A stretch of 64,000 nt of DNA, taken from assembly GCA_947568835.1 (NCBI GenBank), contig OX387609.1, positions 12,579,708 through 12,643,707 on the forward strand, read 5' to 3'. The notes under the pieces were generated by a model. The model did not search any database and was not told where the DNA came from. It was given only the letters and a program-made list of their open reading frames with translations. Source of the stretch: Protonemura montana (Eukaryota; Arthropoda; Insecta; Plecoptera; Nemouridae). A program made the position numbers and the translations under genes. Of this stretch, positions 53,524 through 63,599 are shown piece by piece. Position 1 is the stretch's first letter. Each line of letters starts with the position of its first letter.

Positions 53524-55388
53524 TTACCGCGGTAATTCGGCAATTCGGTAATTCGGCAACTCTCCTCTTTTCATTTTCTCGTAACGCAAATTTTTGATTT
53601 TAATGTCGAGTTCAATTTCCTTGAGAGTTGCCTCCTTGATTCGCATGTTAATTTCGTGTTCTTTTAACAGAGCTGTTTGCTGTGCGTCCGCCAAGTCTCG
53701 CTTCGTGTCAGCCAACTTCGAGAACCTCTCCGTACTTGCCGAGAGTGCCACAGCTTGTTTAAGTGGAACTGCTGGTCGTCGTCGAGCAAGTAACTTGTCA
53801 GGCAATGGGAAGACTCGCCTTTCTCGCTGTATATCGTCATCACCTGTGATTCCAACAAATATTAATCAAAGTAGTGCAGAATCTATTGCTAATCAGTTTT
53901 GATGTTGGTTAATACACTTTGGGACAATAAACTTTTGGCTCGAAGGATAAGCGTCATTCAGTTTTGTTCATTCACCAATAACAACACAAGAATTTGTTAT
54001 ATTTGTAACACTAACCATTGACCACTGGAGTCTTTAATAGATCATGCTTGGGTCTCTTCAGCATGGCTGGTGAGTAGCTTCTCCAATCTGAATCAGATTC
54101 AGTGGAACGTTTTGTGCCTGTAACAAAGCAAAAAAAAAAATGAAACCCTGTTAACACCATAGCCTTCCCATGCAAATTGTAATCGGTGGGAGTAGGCTAC
54201 AATTTCTGGAGAAATATTAGATCGATAGATAGGTAAATCATAATTTTTTGTCAAAATTTGGTCTAATACCTCTTGGCTTAGAGAGAGCGTGGTCCCCAAG
54301 GCCACTGCCGCTGCATCCGGCTTCTAAATGTCGTTGGGCTGGACCAATATTCGGTCTGGTCGGCTGCAAATTTCAATGTCAGTATTAAACACCAGTCTCT
54401 ACATAGATCAGAAACGCCAGGTCTTTGGAGAAAAAATAAAAGCAAATCAAGGAACGTATGAAATAAATAAAGAATAAAGTAGGAAAATTGTGAGCTTAGG
54501 CTTACCTCATCCAAGATCCCTAGGAAATTATCATCGCTTTCCAGCTCGCCATCCACCTAGGAATCTTCTTCCTCTAGCTGGACCACTTTGCTTGGTGGTT
54601 CTGAAATTAAGAGTAGTTTAAATGTTGACATAATCAGATCTCACTACCATTTTCTTACCATAGACAGCATGCAAAGATCACTGTACACCTTAATTAAGTT
54701 CGGAGACAACGATAGTTGTGGGTAATGGTGAGCCTAAGTCTTAGTACGTCTGACCATCAATATTAGTTTAATCCTGAATTTCAACATTTTTCACTTACCA
54801 GATTGAGGCGGGCGAATGATTCGGTCGCTGTCAAAGACCGAAGACAAACCCTCTGCAGACAGGGGAATGAGCCCACGGATCTTCTCCGTTAGCTCTGCGC
54901 TGGGAGGTGGTGTTTCTTTGAAGGGCCCACCCCCTGTCTGCAAACGGCTTTGCCTTTCTTTGGCGGTGTCACTCCGAGCTTGGCCCTTAAGCTTTTCGTA
55001 TTTCGAACGAAGCATGGCTTTCGTTCTGTTTTGCACTGTGGCGGCATTGTATGTTGCCACCACCTTGTCCCGAGCTGCGTCCTGCAAAAATGACAGAATT
55101 TAATGTGGGCCTGTATTATCTAATACTTAGAGGCTTGGTGATAATCTAAGAATAGGCTAGTGGCTTGGGTCTATAAGCTAAAAGAGCCTTCTATCAAGTA
55201 GTGCATGCTGTGCCAACGACGGCTACCTTTGAAGTAATGATACATTTACTTACTTTTTCCTTCCAAATAACGAGATCCGTCCCTTTGTTTTCTATAACGC
55301 CCTTATATTGCATTACAATATCGATAATGCGATGGCAGTCTTCTACCGAAAAGTTTTGTCCTCGCGAACGTGTAGATTTCGTCGCCAT
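53524..55388 (-). CDS. Six-exon Myb/SANT-like protein gene (copy C), one nonsense codon
   Basis: Minus-strand exons are 55,388-55,254, 55,081-54,799, 54,600-54,506, 54,363-54,270, 54,117-54,016 and 53,843-53,524. Every junction has GT-AG and every phase matches, giving 1,029 bases, 343 codons with the stop. Exons 1-2 encode a Myb/SANT-like domain (NFSVEDCHRIIDIVMQY, W-K-E-K, then NRTKAMLRSKYEKLKGQARS). The middle is acidic and serine-rich, and exon 6 has RRVFPLPDKLLARRRPA and then a coiled coil (LLKEHEINMRIKEATLKEIE). One TAG at 54,559-54,557 (codon 154) interrupts it. The 45-codon first exon matches the size of the one at 58,270. Either a recently dead Harbinger accessory gene, or a retained host gene with a polymorphic or erroneous stop. 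Confidence 0.78.
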
Positions 55389-55439
55389 TTTGAGGTAGTT
55401 TGAATTTTTCGCACACTTTTAGCTACAAATTCCGAATAA

Positions 55440-55612
55440 TCAGGACTACCAACTTACTCAAAGTAGCTAGCGGCTTGCTACTAGCTATCGGCTGGTTCTT
55501 ATCGGGAAGTTGAGCTTTATAAAACACATCCCAAAAGTTATCGGGTGGATAGTCTTATCGGGCAGATAGCTATCGGCAAGATTTATCGGGCCTTTGTAAT
55601 CTCCACCCTTAC
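55440..55612. mobile_element. Probable terminal region of the SANT copy C element
   Basis: Upstream (minus sense) of the copy C start codon, the DNA is full of short inverted words: TAGCTATCGGC, GATAGCTATC, ATCGGGAAG, ATCGGGTGG, ATCGGGCAG, ATCGGGCC. This pattern resembles subterminal repeats of Harbinger elements. The outer edge may be GGGTGGAGATTACAAAGGCC on the minus strand at about 55,590-55,610. A matching left end was not found. Confidence 0.4.
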
Positions 55613-55617
55613 ATTAC

Positions 55618-56956
55618 TTGAACACTGTCCTAGGATCTTACATTAAGAGATCTCACGTAACCAACAAGCAGCGAAATATGCTGACGTTTATGGAGGAGCA
55701 CCCGGCCTTCCAACGAGGGGAATTGATTGGGGCTCGGGGCCGGGAAAAACAATTCCAATTGAAAGAGGCACTTACCAATAAGTTGAATGCTTGCGGGGAT
55801 GGTGTCTCGAAAGATTCTACCAAGTGGATGAAGGTAACATGATTCAGCATTCTGCAATAGTACCAATTAGAAATAAGAAAATAAGCAATGCGGACTACTC
55901 CTTGAGGAATGAACTCGTATCAACAATTAAAATACCATTTAAAAACACTTCCTTCGGACAACGCCATGCAGACTTTTTAACCCCAAAATTGTATAACATC
56001 CTACCCCAACAAATTGCCTTACAAAGAAATCCAAATCGACAAAAGAAAGAAATCAAAAAATGGCTTTATAACAATGGTAGAGATTTCTACGACGCCCTGT
56101 ATAAGAATTTATAATTTATTTTGAATCATAGCTTATCTTGGAAAAAAATTATTTTATGTTATATTTTCTATTGCAGCCCACACACAAGCTTTGTCTTATG
56201 TGGGCTTCATTCCTGTTATTATATCTATCTACTCTTCTTTGTTGTAAAAAATGTATATGTACACTGGAATGAATAAATGCATTTTTAATAATAATAATAA
56301 TAATATATGTACCAATTACCACAGAGAAGGAAACATAAATATTACATTCCACTACCTATTAAGTGGTTGCCAATTCACAGATTGTCAATTGAACATAAAA
56401 AATGTAACAGTTCGGATACCTACATACTTGAGCCACTTTGGAATAATGCAACCATTTATGTCAATATTTTTCAGTCATGGCAAGATTGGAAGTGTGGAGT
56501 AAAATCAAAGGCCCGAGAACTGCTTAAACATCAGCAAGGCACTGGTGGTGGGTCGCCGATGAAACCCTTGTCTAGTCTAGACGAGCGTTGTTTAGAAGTC
56601 ATTACGATTGAGGCAATATCTGGGGATATCCAGCTGAGAGAGGGTGACAACTGCCCCCTGCACACCCTACCAAGACACCGTCGGCTGCACTAGGGAAGGC
56701 TCCGGCTGGGCTGCTTTCGCTACCTATACCCATTGTTATCATTGACAATAACGACAATAATGAAAATGATGAGTACCAAGTAAGAAATTCTGCATATTAC
56801 AATATTTTTTCTATTCTAGTGTTGGAATCTCAGCTAACCCAATTAATGTTTCTTTTCTAGTTTTTGATACGATGATACCAGAAACCTACCAGATGCAATG
56901 GTAGAGGATGCTTGGCCCGAGACACCGGGCAGAAAAATACCTATCGAGGAGAGAGG
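55618..56956 (+). pseudogene. Harbinger Myb/SANT-like protein, copy B, with LINE in its intron
   Basis: Plus-strand exon 1 (to about 55,834) reads RSHVTNKQRNMLTFMEEHPA and LNACGDGVSKDSTKWMK. After the intron, exon 2 starts at about 56,475 with SWQDWKCGVKSKARELLK. A one-base frame change in exon 2 near 56,655-56,680 moves the frame from CPLHTLPRH to TPSAALGKAPAG and VIIDNNDN, which reaches a donor CCAA/GTAAGA. A third exon (about 56,861-56,956, MVEDAWPETPGRKIPIEER) ends at GAG/GTTAGT. The coiled-coil end exon of copy A is not found; other elements follow. Alignment with copy A at 48.7-50.0 kb is close, including the intron. Confidence 0.72.
55870..56308 (+). mobile_element. 5'-truncated LINE inserted in SANT copy B intron
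   Basis: The insert is bounded by GTACCAATTA at 55,860-55,869 and again at 56,309-56,318, a 10-base target duplication. SANT copy A (minus strand near 49,800) has the empty site GTACCAATTA once. The insert reads SFGQRHADFLTPKLYNILPQ and ends at TAA 56,112-56,114, matching the end of a LINE reverse transcriptase. A 3' UTR and a (AAT)n tail follow. Only the last 439 bases of the element are present. Confidence 0.88.
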
Positions 56957-56999
56957 TTAGTAACACACATGGTAATTAGTAAATTACATTCCGGAACAG

Positions 57000-57600
57000 A
57001 ATAGGTTCCATATTTTCCAACTAACACTTACAAACTTTGAACATCCTGATAGGTAAACAAAAAATAAATAAATAAAGAATATGCAACCAGAGGCCATAAA
57101 ACCAACAGAGCTTGTCAAAAACTTGGGATGCCGTGAATATTTATTTTATTTTCGAGAATTGAATGACAGCAAATACAAAACAGATTTCGGCAAAAAAAAA
57201 TTAAACTCACTAGATTAGGATGGGTTCAGCATATGTACTCTGTGAAAGGGAGATAAAGCTACTAAATATGAAAATTGAAAATCGGATAGAGTTCTGGAAC
57301 AAAATACCAAAAATACTGCTTCCTAGATTAGCTAGCAAAAACCTTTTTAATATCAAACCTTATTCTCAGATGGCAAAAACCAAATAAATACAAAAATACA
57401 AAAATGTAATATTGTCTCATAGTTTTAATCTGAGCGATTATAAGTTGTCGACTGTTGTTCAATCTTCAAGCTGATTTAAAAGTTGCTGAAAGTGGGAGTC
57501 CTCCATTCGGAGGACCGAAGTCAACTGCCTCTCCTTGGGGTCGCAGCCCTTTCGGATCGTCTCTGTCCCTACCTACCTGCCCTGGTGGAGGGACAGGTTA
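57000..57600. other. AT-rich stretch before the Penelope-like fragment
   Basis: It holds a TAAA run near 57,065-57,078 and a weak plus-strand frame (REIKLLNMKIENRIEFWNKI and following) that may be the end of another LINE protein. At 57,490-57,600 the DNA turns GC-rich with a small hairpin TCCTCCATTCGGAGGA. No gene is clear. Confidence 0.4.
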
Positions 57601-57613
57601 CTAACCGCACAAA

Positions 57614-58035
57614 GTGGCGGGAACGTTACAGTGTGGAAAAGTTTACATAGTAGAAACAGGTAGGAAAATGAGCACGAGAGTCGAGGAACACGAAAGACAC
57701 ATAAGATTAGCAAAACAATCTAGCAGTGTTGGGGAAAAACAAAAACACTTCAATCAATCAGCTTGTGCAGAACACGGCAATGAACACCACATTAAAATAG
57801 ACACGGTAAGGATTTTATGTCGAGATGATAGGAAATTCACTAGAAATTCACTAGAGAAGCAATAGAAATAAAAAAACAACCCAATAACTTCAATAGAGAT
57901 GATAGTTTTCAACTTGATAGAGCTTGGGGAACAATTTTACAACAGAAAAATGGAATAGAGAATATCAGTGAGGAGACAGAAGACATCAGCACAAAGAAAT
58001 CAGCACAAAGAATCCGGAAGAAAATATTTGGATAG
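57614..58035 (+). pseudogene. Penelope-like element GIY-YIG endonuclease fragment
   Basis: The plus strand reads QCGKVYIVETGRKMSTRVEE followed by HERHIR, then SACAEHGNEHHIKID and CRDDRKFTRNSLE. After a frame change near 57,855 it continues REAIEIKKQPNNFNRDD and GIENISEE to TAG 58,033. CGKxYIxETGRxxxxRxxEH is the GIY-YIG core of Penelope-like retroelements (the second Y-I-G is Y-I-V here), and the later Glu is in REAIEI. In these elements the endonuclease is the C-terminal domain of the reverse transcriptase; that part is missing. The 3' part continues after the Harbinger insertion, to the hammerhead-like motif at 60.19 kb. Confidence 0.82.
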
Positions 58036-58269
58036 GTACATTAAGGGCCGGTTTTACAACATTTTTCTTTAACTCTGAGATGACTAACTCTCACATAAAA
58101 GTTATCTCCTAGATAACGAAAAATGAGTTTTACAATCCATTTCCATCTGCGAGTTAACTATTCTTAGGTTTAAAAAATTAGAGTTAATTTTTTCAATGGT
58201 AAGTATTGTTCCAAAGCCTTCTATTGCTAGTATCTTTGCTGAAAACTGCGTGTGTAAGCTGTTTCAAAT

Positions 58270-59313
58270 ATGGCGGGAATGAAGAAGAAATCACGATCTA
58301 CAAATTTTACAAAAGACGATGAAGAGCGTTTAATAAGTTTATGCAAGAAATATGCTCCAATTATAGAGTGTAAAAAGACTGACAAGTTAACATGGAAGCA
58401 GAAGGTAAGCATAAATAATTGCAATTTTGTGATGAATGCAAAGAATTGTAAGGTGACAGCCTCTTTGGTTACAGCTTGGAACATATTGGCAATCCCAATA
58501 ATATTGCCTGACACTATTGAAATTGATAAAATTTATTTCAACAGAATGAAGCATGGCAAAATCTAGCCAACGATTTTAATGCCGGCTCTACTTCAGGGCC
58601 AAGAACAGCGGCTGCGCTAAATTTAAAATTTAAAAATCTAAAGAAAGATTTCCGGAAGCAGGTAGCGCAGGAGCGCCAGTCAATGTACGCTACAGGTGGA
58701 GGCCGAGCCGATCAAACACAATCTCATCCTTTAGAGCATGAGCTGGGAGAAATTCTGGCAATGTCAGCAAAAGGGCTAGAGAACCCCTTTGACAACGACA
58801 TTGTGGGTCACGGCACCACAGAGGAATCTGAAGTAGATGAGGATGTGGAAATGGTAGGTAAAATTTTGTCAATTGCAAAATGCAGTAGTCATTTTTTTTA
58901 TAAGAATTTATTACATTTACATACTAACCTGAATGACTGTGATGTCTTTGCAGACGGGATGTTGGGAATTAGCAAACGCAGAAATTGAATTTGGAGATGA
59001 TGTATCCGAGGTGGATAAACCTGTTGTAGAGTCTCAGGACTGGAGTTCCTACAACCCATTGAAAACAGCATTGTTTTGCTCTGTTTTGGAAGATATTTCG
59101 GCTTCAACCATATCAAAAAGCTGCACCACTGTGGGTTTGGTTAATCTGAAACGGGTAAAAAAGTTTTCATCGTCCCAAATTTCAAAGTGGTTCGGCCTCG
59201 GTCTAACATTCTTGGCGGCACGTCCACGAGCCGCGATGTTTGCCATGGCGATATCGTCTTCATCGGACTCATCGTCCGTTACAACCAGCAAGTTATTGAT
59301 CATAATTCTGTAA
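58270..59313 (+). CDS. Myb/SANT-like protein of the 58-kb Harbinger element
   Basis: Exons are 58,270-58,404 (MAGMKKKSRSTNFTKDDEER to WKQK), 58,545-58,853 (NEAWQNLANDFNAGSTSGPR, then KFKNLKKDFRKQVAQERQSM, then an acidic stretch) and from 58,954 on. Donors GTAAGC and GTAGGT and acceptors ACAG and TTTGCAG fit, and the frame is kept. Exon 3 reads WELANAEIEFGDDVSEVDKP and then, from about 59,055, runs antisense through the transposase remnant to the stop at 59,311-59,313. The natural C-terminus with its coiled coil has thus been replaced. The Myb/SANT domain itself is intact, so the product could still bind element ends. Confidence 0.72.
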
Positions 59314-59324
59314 CATAAAAACAT
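59055..59324 (-). pseudogene. Harbinger transposase, N-terminal exon only
   Basis: The minus strand after an acceptor TTACAG reads MINNLLVVTDDESDEDDIAM, then FEIWDDENFFTRFRLTKPTV, LFDMVEAEISSKT and EQNNAV, then breaks. F-x-x-R-F-R-L-T-K-x-T is the usual start of a HARBI1-like transposase. The break at about 59,055-59,070 joins it to the middle of the SANT gene's third exon, so everything from the DNA-binding part to the DDE core is deleted. Confidence 0.8.
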
Positions 59325-59915
59325 ATTTCAATAATTGTGCACCAAAAGATTTTTACATGGCAACATAACCTAACTTTTTCTACAATAAACGGCGACGTTG
59401 AAAATTCACAAATTCACGTAAAGATTTGTTATTCAGAAAAAAAGAATACAAAATAATTCAAGCTTGAAGTTGCATTGCACATCAACCACTATCAACCACA
59501 TCAACCACTATTCAGAAATCTTGTAGAATCGTAAATGCAAGTCGGCTAATGTCAGACATATGATGACGTTTGACAGATGAGTTTCTAGAATGGTCATATT
59601 TATTTTTAGGGGGAAATTTCAAACATGGCAATCAACAGGCATATTTCTACCATATTACGCAACAAATTTATGCCTCATAATCAATATTGAAGTGCGTAGA
59701 TAATTAAATAAATACTTACAAACTGCTGAAGTGTTTCGTCGTCAACTGCGAGTTAGCTTCTTAATCCTCACTTGAACTACGAGTTAAGCCATCTCCTAGT
59801 TAAGGCCTTAACTCGCAGTTCAAAATTATTGTAAAACACAAAAACCAACTTTATTCCTCGGGTTAAGCTAACTCGCACTTTATGTGAGAGTTAAGAAATG
59901 TTGTAAAACCGGCCC

Positions 59916-60170
59916 TAAGAACTAAACGTATGAATAATGAAAAATTTGATTGCATCACATAACGTTAGGACAACCTCAAAAAATTGGTATTTTTTCCATA
60001 CACGTAATTGGTTAGTGAAAAAACGCCAATGTTTTCGAGATCTTAATTCAAAAAATACATAATACGTTACTTTTTAAGTTATTGACCCTGATTATTTGAA
60101 CTAGGTAAACTTGAAGCTTGAACTAGGTAATTGTTATAATTTTATGTGGTTCTTTTGTTATCGGAAAATT
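59916..60170 (+). other. Continuation of the Penelope-like 3' region
   Basis: This AT-rich DNA lies between the Harbinger right end and the hammerhead-like motif. Removing the Harbinger element puts the endonuclease stop (58,035) about 285 bases before that motif, as expected for a Penelope-like 3' UTR. The short TTGAACTAGGTAA is directly repeated at about 60,095 and 60,119. Confidence 0.55.
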
Positions 60171-60173
60171 GTC

Positions 60174-60241
60174 AGGACTGCTCAAACCTCTGAAGAAGTA
60201 ACTAGTATATGTTGCGAAACGTCGGGAAATTTTAGTAGCCC
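60174..60241 (+). ncRNA. Hammerhead-ribozyme-like motif of a Penelope-like element
   Basis: The core is CTGAAGA (60,190-60,196), then a stem GTAAC/GTTGC (60,198-60,202 with 60,211-60,215), then GAAAC (60,216-60,220), a minimal ACGT helix III, and the cleavage triplet GTC (60,121+100 to 60,123+100, that is 60,221-60,223). Helix I can form from CCT/GGG and, across an internal loop, CTGC/GTAG and GG/CC. Penelope-like elements are known to carry such minimal type I hammerheads. One extra A after CTGAAGA departs from the strict consensus, so self-cleavage is unproven. Confidence 0.5.
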
Positions 60242-60254
60242 TTTACTTAGCATT

Positions 60255-60555
60255 GAAAACCCAGTTCAAATAGTTTTTCTTAAAACTGCCAGTGTATTTA
60301 AAAAATAGGTTAGAGTTTAAAGAAAATAGTTTTAGAACAAGGGATGAATGTAAGATTGTAAATAAAATGGATAAATGTGGAAGTGTAGATAGGGGAATAA
60401 TGTACTTAGGCATAAGAGAATATAAAAAGTTACCTGCAAACATTAGAAAGAGTAGAAATGTAAATGAATTTAGTAGAAATGTAAGGCAGCATATTACACA
60501 AATGTAATTTACTAGGATAGCAAAATGCTAAATAAAAACATACAACTACAAAATA
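60255..60555 (+). mobile_element. 5'-truncated LINE 3' end with A-rich tail
   Basis: A plus-strand frame reads YLKNRLEFKENSFRTRDECK, then GIMYLGIREYKKLPANIRKS and NEFSRNVRQHI, and stops at TAA 60,505-60,507. This is the C-terminal end of a LINE reverse transcriptase (T-R, then M-Y-x-G-x-x-x-Y-x-x-L-P-x-x-I-R). The tail AAATAAAAACATACAACTAC is A-rich rather than TAA-rich. It follows the Penelope-like motif directly. Confidence 0.6.
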
Positions 60556-60559
60556 CAAA

Positions 60560-61290
60560 AGTTTTCAGTTCTTACATTGTTAAAAGAGCTCTTCCTCTTA
60601 TGGCACTATACATGGTGACGCTGGATGAGCGTAGAGGAGGAGGGTACTTCCCACTCACTTGCTCTGGCTCCTCTAGCTCTAGCGTCGCGTCATCGTAAGC
60701 TACGGCCCCAGTAGCTTTTAGCTCTATCGGCAGCAGTGTTCTGTGAGAAGATTCAAATAACTTCCCGCTCTTGCTGAGATTCCCTCTGGCGCCACAAGGT
60801 AGCATGCTGCAGGCAGTCAGTCATCGGCCGACGCTGTTTTGGGTAGGATCGCGTGGATGACACTAACATTACCCTGCAGCGTCCATATTTATGAATATTA
60901 TATATATTTATAAATATATTTTTTAAGAGCATACCTAAGTTCTAGCCCCATCACACGCCACTGGTATACACACTGAAAAATGTACTGAGCAGCTAATAAA
61001 ATTCAAATACTTATACAAATTATCGGTCACTTATTGTTCGTTAAGCACTAATATAAGAGTCGGTACCTTATAAAAAAACATAAGTGATGAAAATGCATTC
61101 CACTGCATGTTGATGGTCTTGTCAAGTGACAAATTATCTGGTAATGAGCAATATTTAACAATATAATCTGACCCTTATAATGTCGACTTTTTCTAATGTG
61201 TAACAGTATTTGTAATGATACAGCGACGACGATGGCCTGGCAAGGTAATAGGCGTATTCTTATCTGAAATTGGCTTAACATGTCACATTG
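60560..61290. other. Non-coding stretch, no gene recognised
   Basis: A minus frame at 60,572-60,805 contains an acidic DDATLELEEPEQ stretch and might be an exon, but no family or splice pattern is clear. An AT run lies near 60,897-60,920. Confidence 0.4.
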
Positions 61291-61293
61291 GTT

Positions 61294-61400
61294 CATTGAA
61301 CGGTTCTCATGAGATCACCGAAGTTGAGCAACACTGCGCCGAGTCAGGTATTGGATGGGTTGCAGGGATCATGATATCAGGTTTCGATTCGCCAGGGTAA
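61294..61400 (+). mobile_element. 5S-rRNA-derived SINE head, diverged
   Basis: It contains GAGATCACCGAAGTTGAGCA, then GTCAGGTATTGGATGGGTTG (the 5S internal control region with GGTGACC changed to GGTTGCA), then GGTTTCGATTCGCC, which resembles a tRNA box B. The end of the element was not found. Confidence 0.55.
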
Positions 61401-61409
61401 TATTACTTG

Positions 61410-63580
61410 TAGTAAATGCACAGTAAGCGTTCACACGACTTGTGTAACTTTGTGTTTTGACCCTATATTCCTATGTAGAGTTGCGAGAGCCGACCGCCAA
61501 CAAAGACACGCGTTAGTATCGAGCGGGGATACATGTATGCTAGGCATGTGAGTATGACGACATGACTGTTCACATTGGCACAAGACTCACCGATTAGATT
61601 AGAATTGTCATCTAAATGCAGTGATTGGTTGAGTAAAATATTATACCCGTCACCGGTGTTGAGTGAGCCGTTGTCCGTACGGCCAGCTCATTCTGCGATG
61701 ATGAGCACACGCAGCGGTTAGTCAATTATATACATCTATATATCTACCTGTGGACCTCTTACTTCCTGGTGTAAAAATGTGGCAAGCGACATGAGGCGCC
61801 CGACGACCTCACCGCCGTCGCCGACAGCGCAACCACATCCACCGCCATCGAAGCAGAAGGAGAAAGGTATGCACCACGAGGAACTGTACTATCCATCTAT
61901 TTATCTATCTACCAAGTAGAATAAGAAAGAGATTAGTACATTTTCCTCTCTGCGGTGATTCTTCTATGGTTATCGCCTTCGGTGTGCGTTACTTAAATAT
62001 CATGCTAGCTCATTAAACCCGATGACGAATGAGCGCAATAAAAGAATCGAATTGGATTCGTCTGAAATAGCCGAGTGAAATTTCAATCAGAATGGTTACC
62101 AAGAAGGTAATAACTAGCTGTCTCTGTCTGCTAACGCCTCGACATGGTCGCTGGCTACCCTCAGATTTTAATATGGTTTTGTCCACTTTTTTTCTTTAAC
62201 AAATGTGATCTATCAGACCTCCCCACCGCCCCGTCTATTTCGCAAGACCTGTAGGAATCAGAGATTTACAAATCCTTGACAGTCTCGGGACAGGACCTAC
62301 CTCCAGTCCTACCGACTGGAACTAGCCGGGTGGCCACCTCATCCCTCGCTAAGCCAATTGTGACCCTAACCAGGATGAAGACTAATGGGGTCAAAGGTTG
62401 GTCTATATATCATCGGCAATACAATTCAGGCAGAACGCCATCTACAGCGTCTTGACAGCAGACTTGTTTACAATCCTCAAGAACGTAAGGAGAAAGCCTT
62501 AACTGGTCAAGAATTTGACTTAACGAGTCGCGATATTCCATGAGGGCGGATATACTGAGACATAGGTAACAACGCAAAGTTGAAGACCACCTCGAATCTA
62601 TACCACCAACGACGGCAAACATTTTTTATCTACGTGGAAGAGAAGAGAAAGAAAGCTTAACGAAAATAAAAGAGGTTTTTCAGAGTAAGGAAAAAATGAT
62701 TTTGAATGTAGCAAAACAGATAATTAATGCAGCAAAAGAAAAAAAATATGCAACAATACTGGAGCAGGCAACAAAACTTAGAGGCGAACAGAAACAAAAA
62801 CCAACTCACTTGACTCTGCCAATGTTCTCAGAATAAACGGCCAAGTGTTGCCCATTGACTAAATTCCTCAGTTATTTATAACACCTAACGTTCTTTAATC
62901 CCTTCACGCCCAAAAATCTCTTTTTCAAATTTAATACATTTGGTTTCCTGTAGCCACAACCTCCACAAGTTCTCCCCTACCAAGGTCCACACGTAAGCCG
63001 TCCGCATCATTGCAGACACAGAGACACGCGGTTGCTTTGCTGGATCTCGGGCGTCTGCCCGGAGGTCAACACGACGAGGTTTGATTAAATACTCGGAGCC
63101 ACAGATCCTCATTTCAAGCGCTCAGTTTGGGTACGACTCGAAACCAGCCAGAGAGACCGACCAAGGTTTAACTCGCACTTGCGGGGAATATTCCAGCACA
63201 GCCTGCTGCCAGCAAAACAATTTCAACGTTTAAAAGTTGACGCCCGACGGATCACGTTGTGCCGGTTTCTTCCAGCATCTGTTGGTCCTGTCGTCCAATA
63301 CCGACCGCATGAGGCTGTCGCATCCCGTCGGCGACCCCAACCTTGTTAGAGTTTTACAACTCCATGCTTCAGCTGCGAAACGACGCTTTTAACCCATTCT
63401 GCAAGTGGAGTAGACGTATCAGTTCCTTTTGTAAGCTGATATTTAGGTAACCACGTCAACCTGAGCGCTGCGTGCGAATGTGTACTGGGGATGAACGGAC
63501 CACCTCGAGGACCGGACCTCGCAGCTGGGTTTACAGCTGGGTAAGATGATGATACATTCATCGGTTCACAGAGGAATTAT
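61410..63580. other. Mostly non-coding; two weak exon candidates
   Basis: One candidate is 61,791-61,866: ATG opens MRRPTTSPPSPTAQPHPPPS and reaches a donor AAAG/GTATGC. The other is about 62,610-62,836 on the plus strand: a lysine-rich frame (FYLRGREEKESLTKIKEVFQ and AKQIINAAKEKKYATILEQA) ending in TAA. Neither has a family motif or a partner exon. The rest shows nothing I can support. Confidence 0.35.
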
Positions 63581-63599
63581 ATGCAGCAGTACCAACAAG

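Larger units (their letters stand above)
58045..59915. mobile_element. Complete non-autonomous Harbinger element
   Basis: The left end GGGCCGGTTTTACAACATTT and the complement of the right end are the same, and similarity continues with TTAACTCT and CTCACATAAA. The target duplication is TAA (58,042-58,044 and 59,916-59,918), as expected for Harbinger. The 1,871 bases carry a Myb/SANT gene on the plus strand and only the first coding exon of a transposase on the minus strand. The element splits the 3' region of a Penelope-like element. It cannot move itself, but its intact ends could be used by a full-length relative. Confidence 0.9.
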
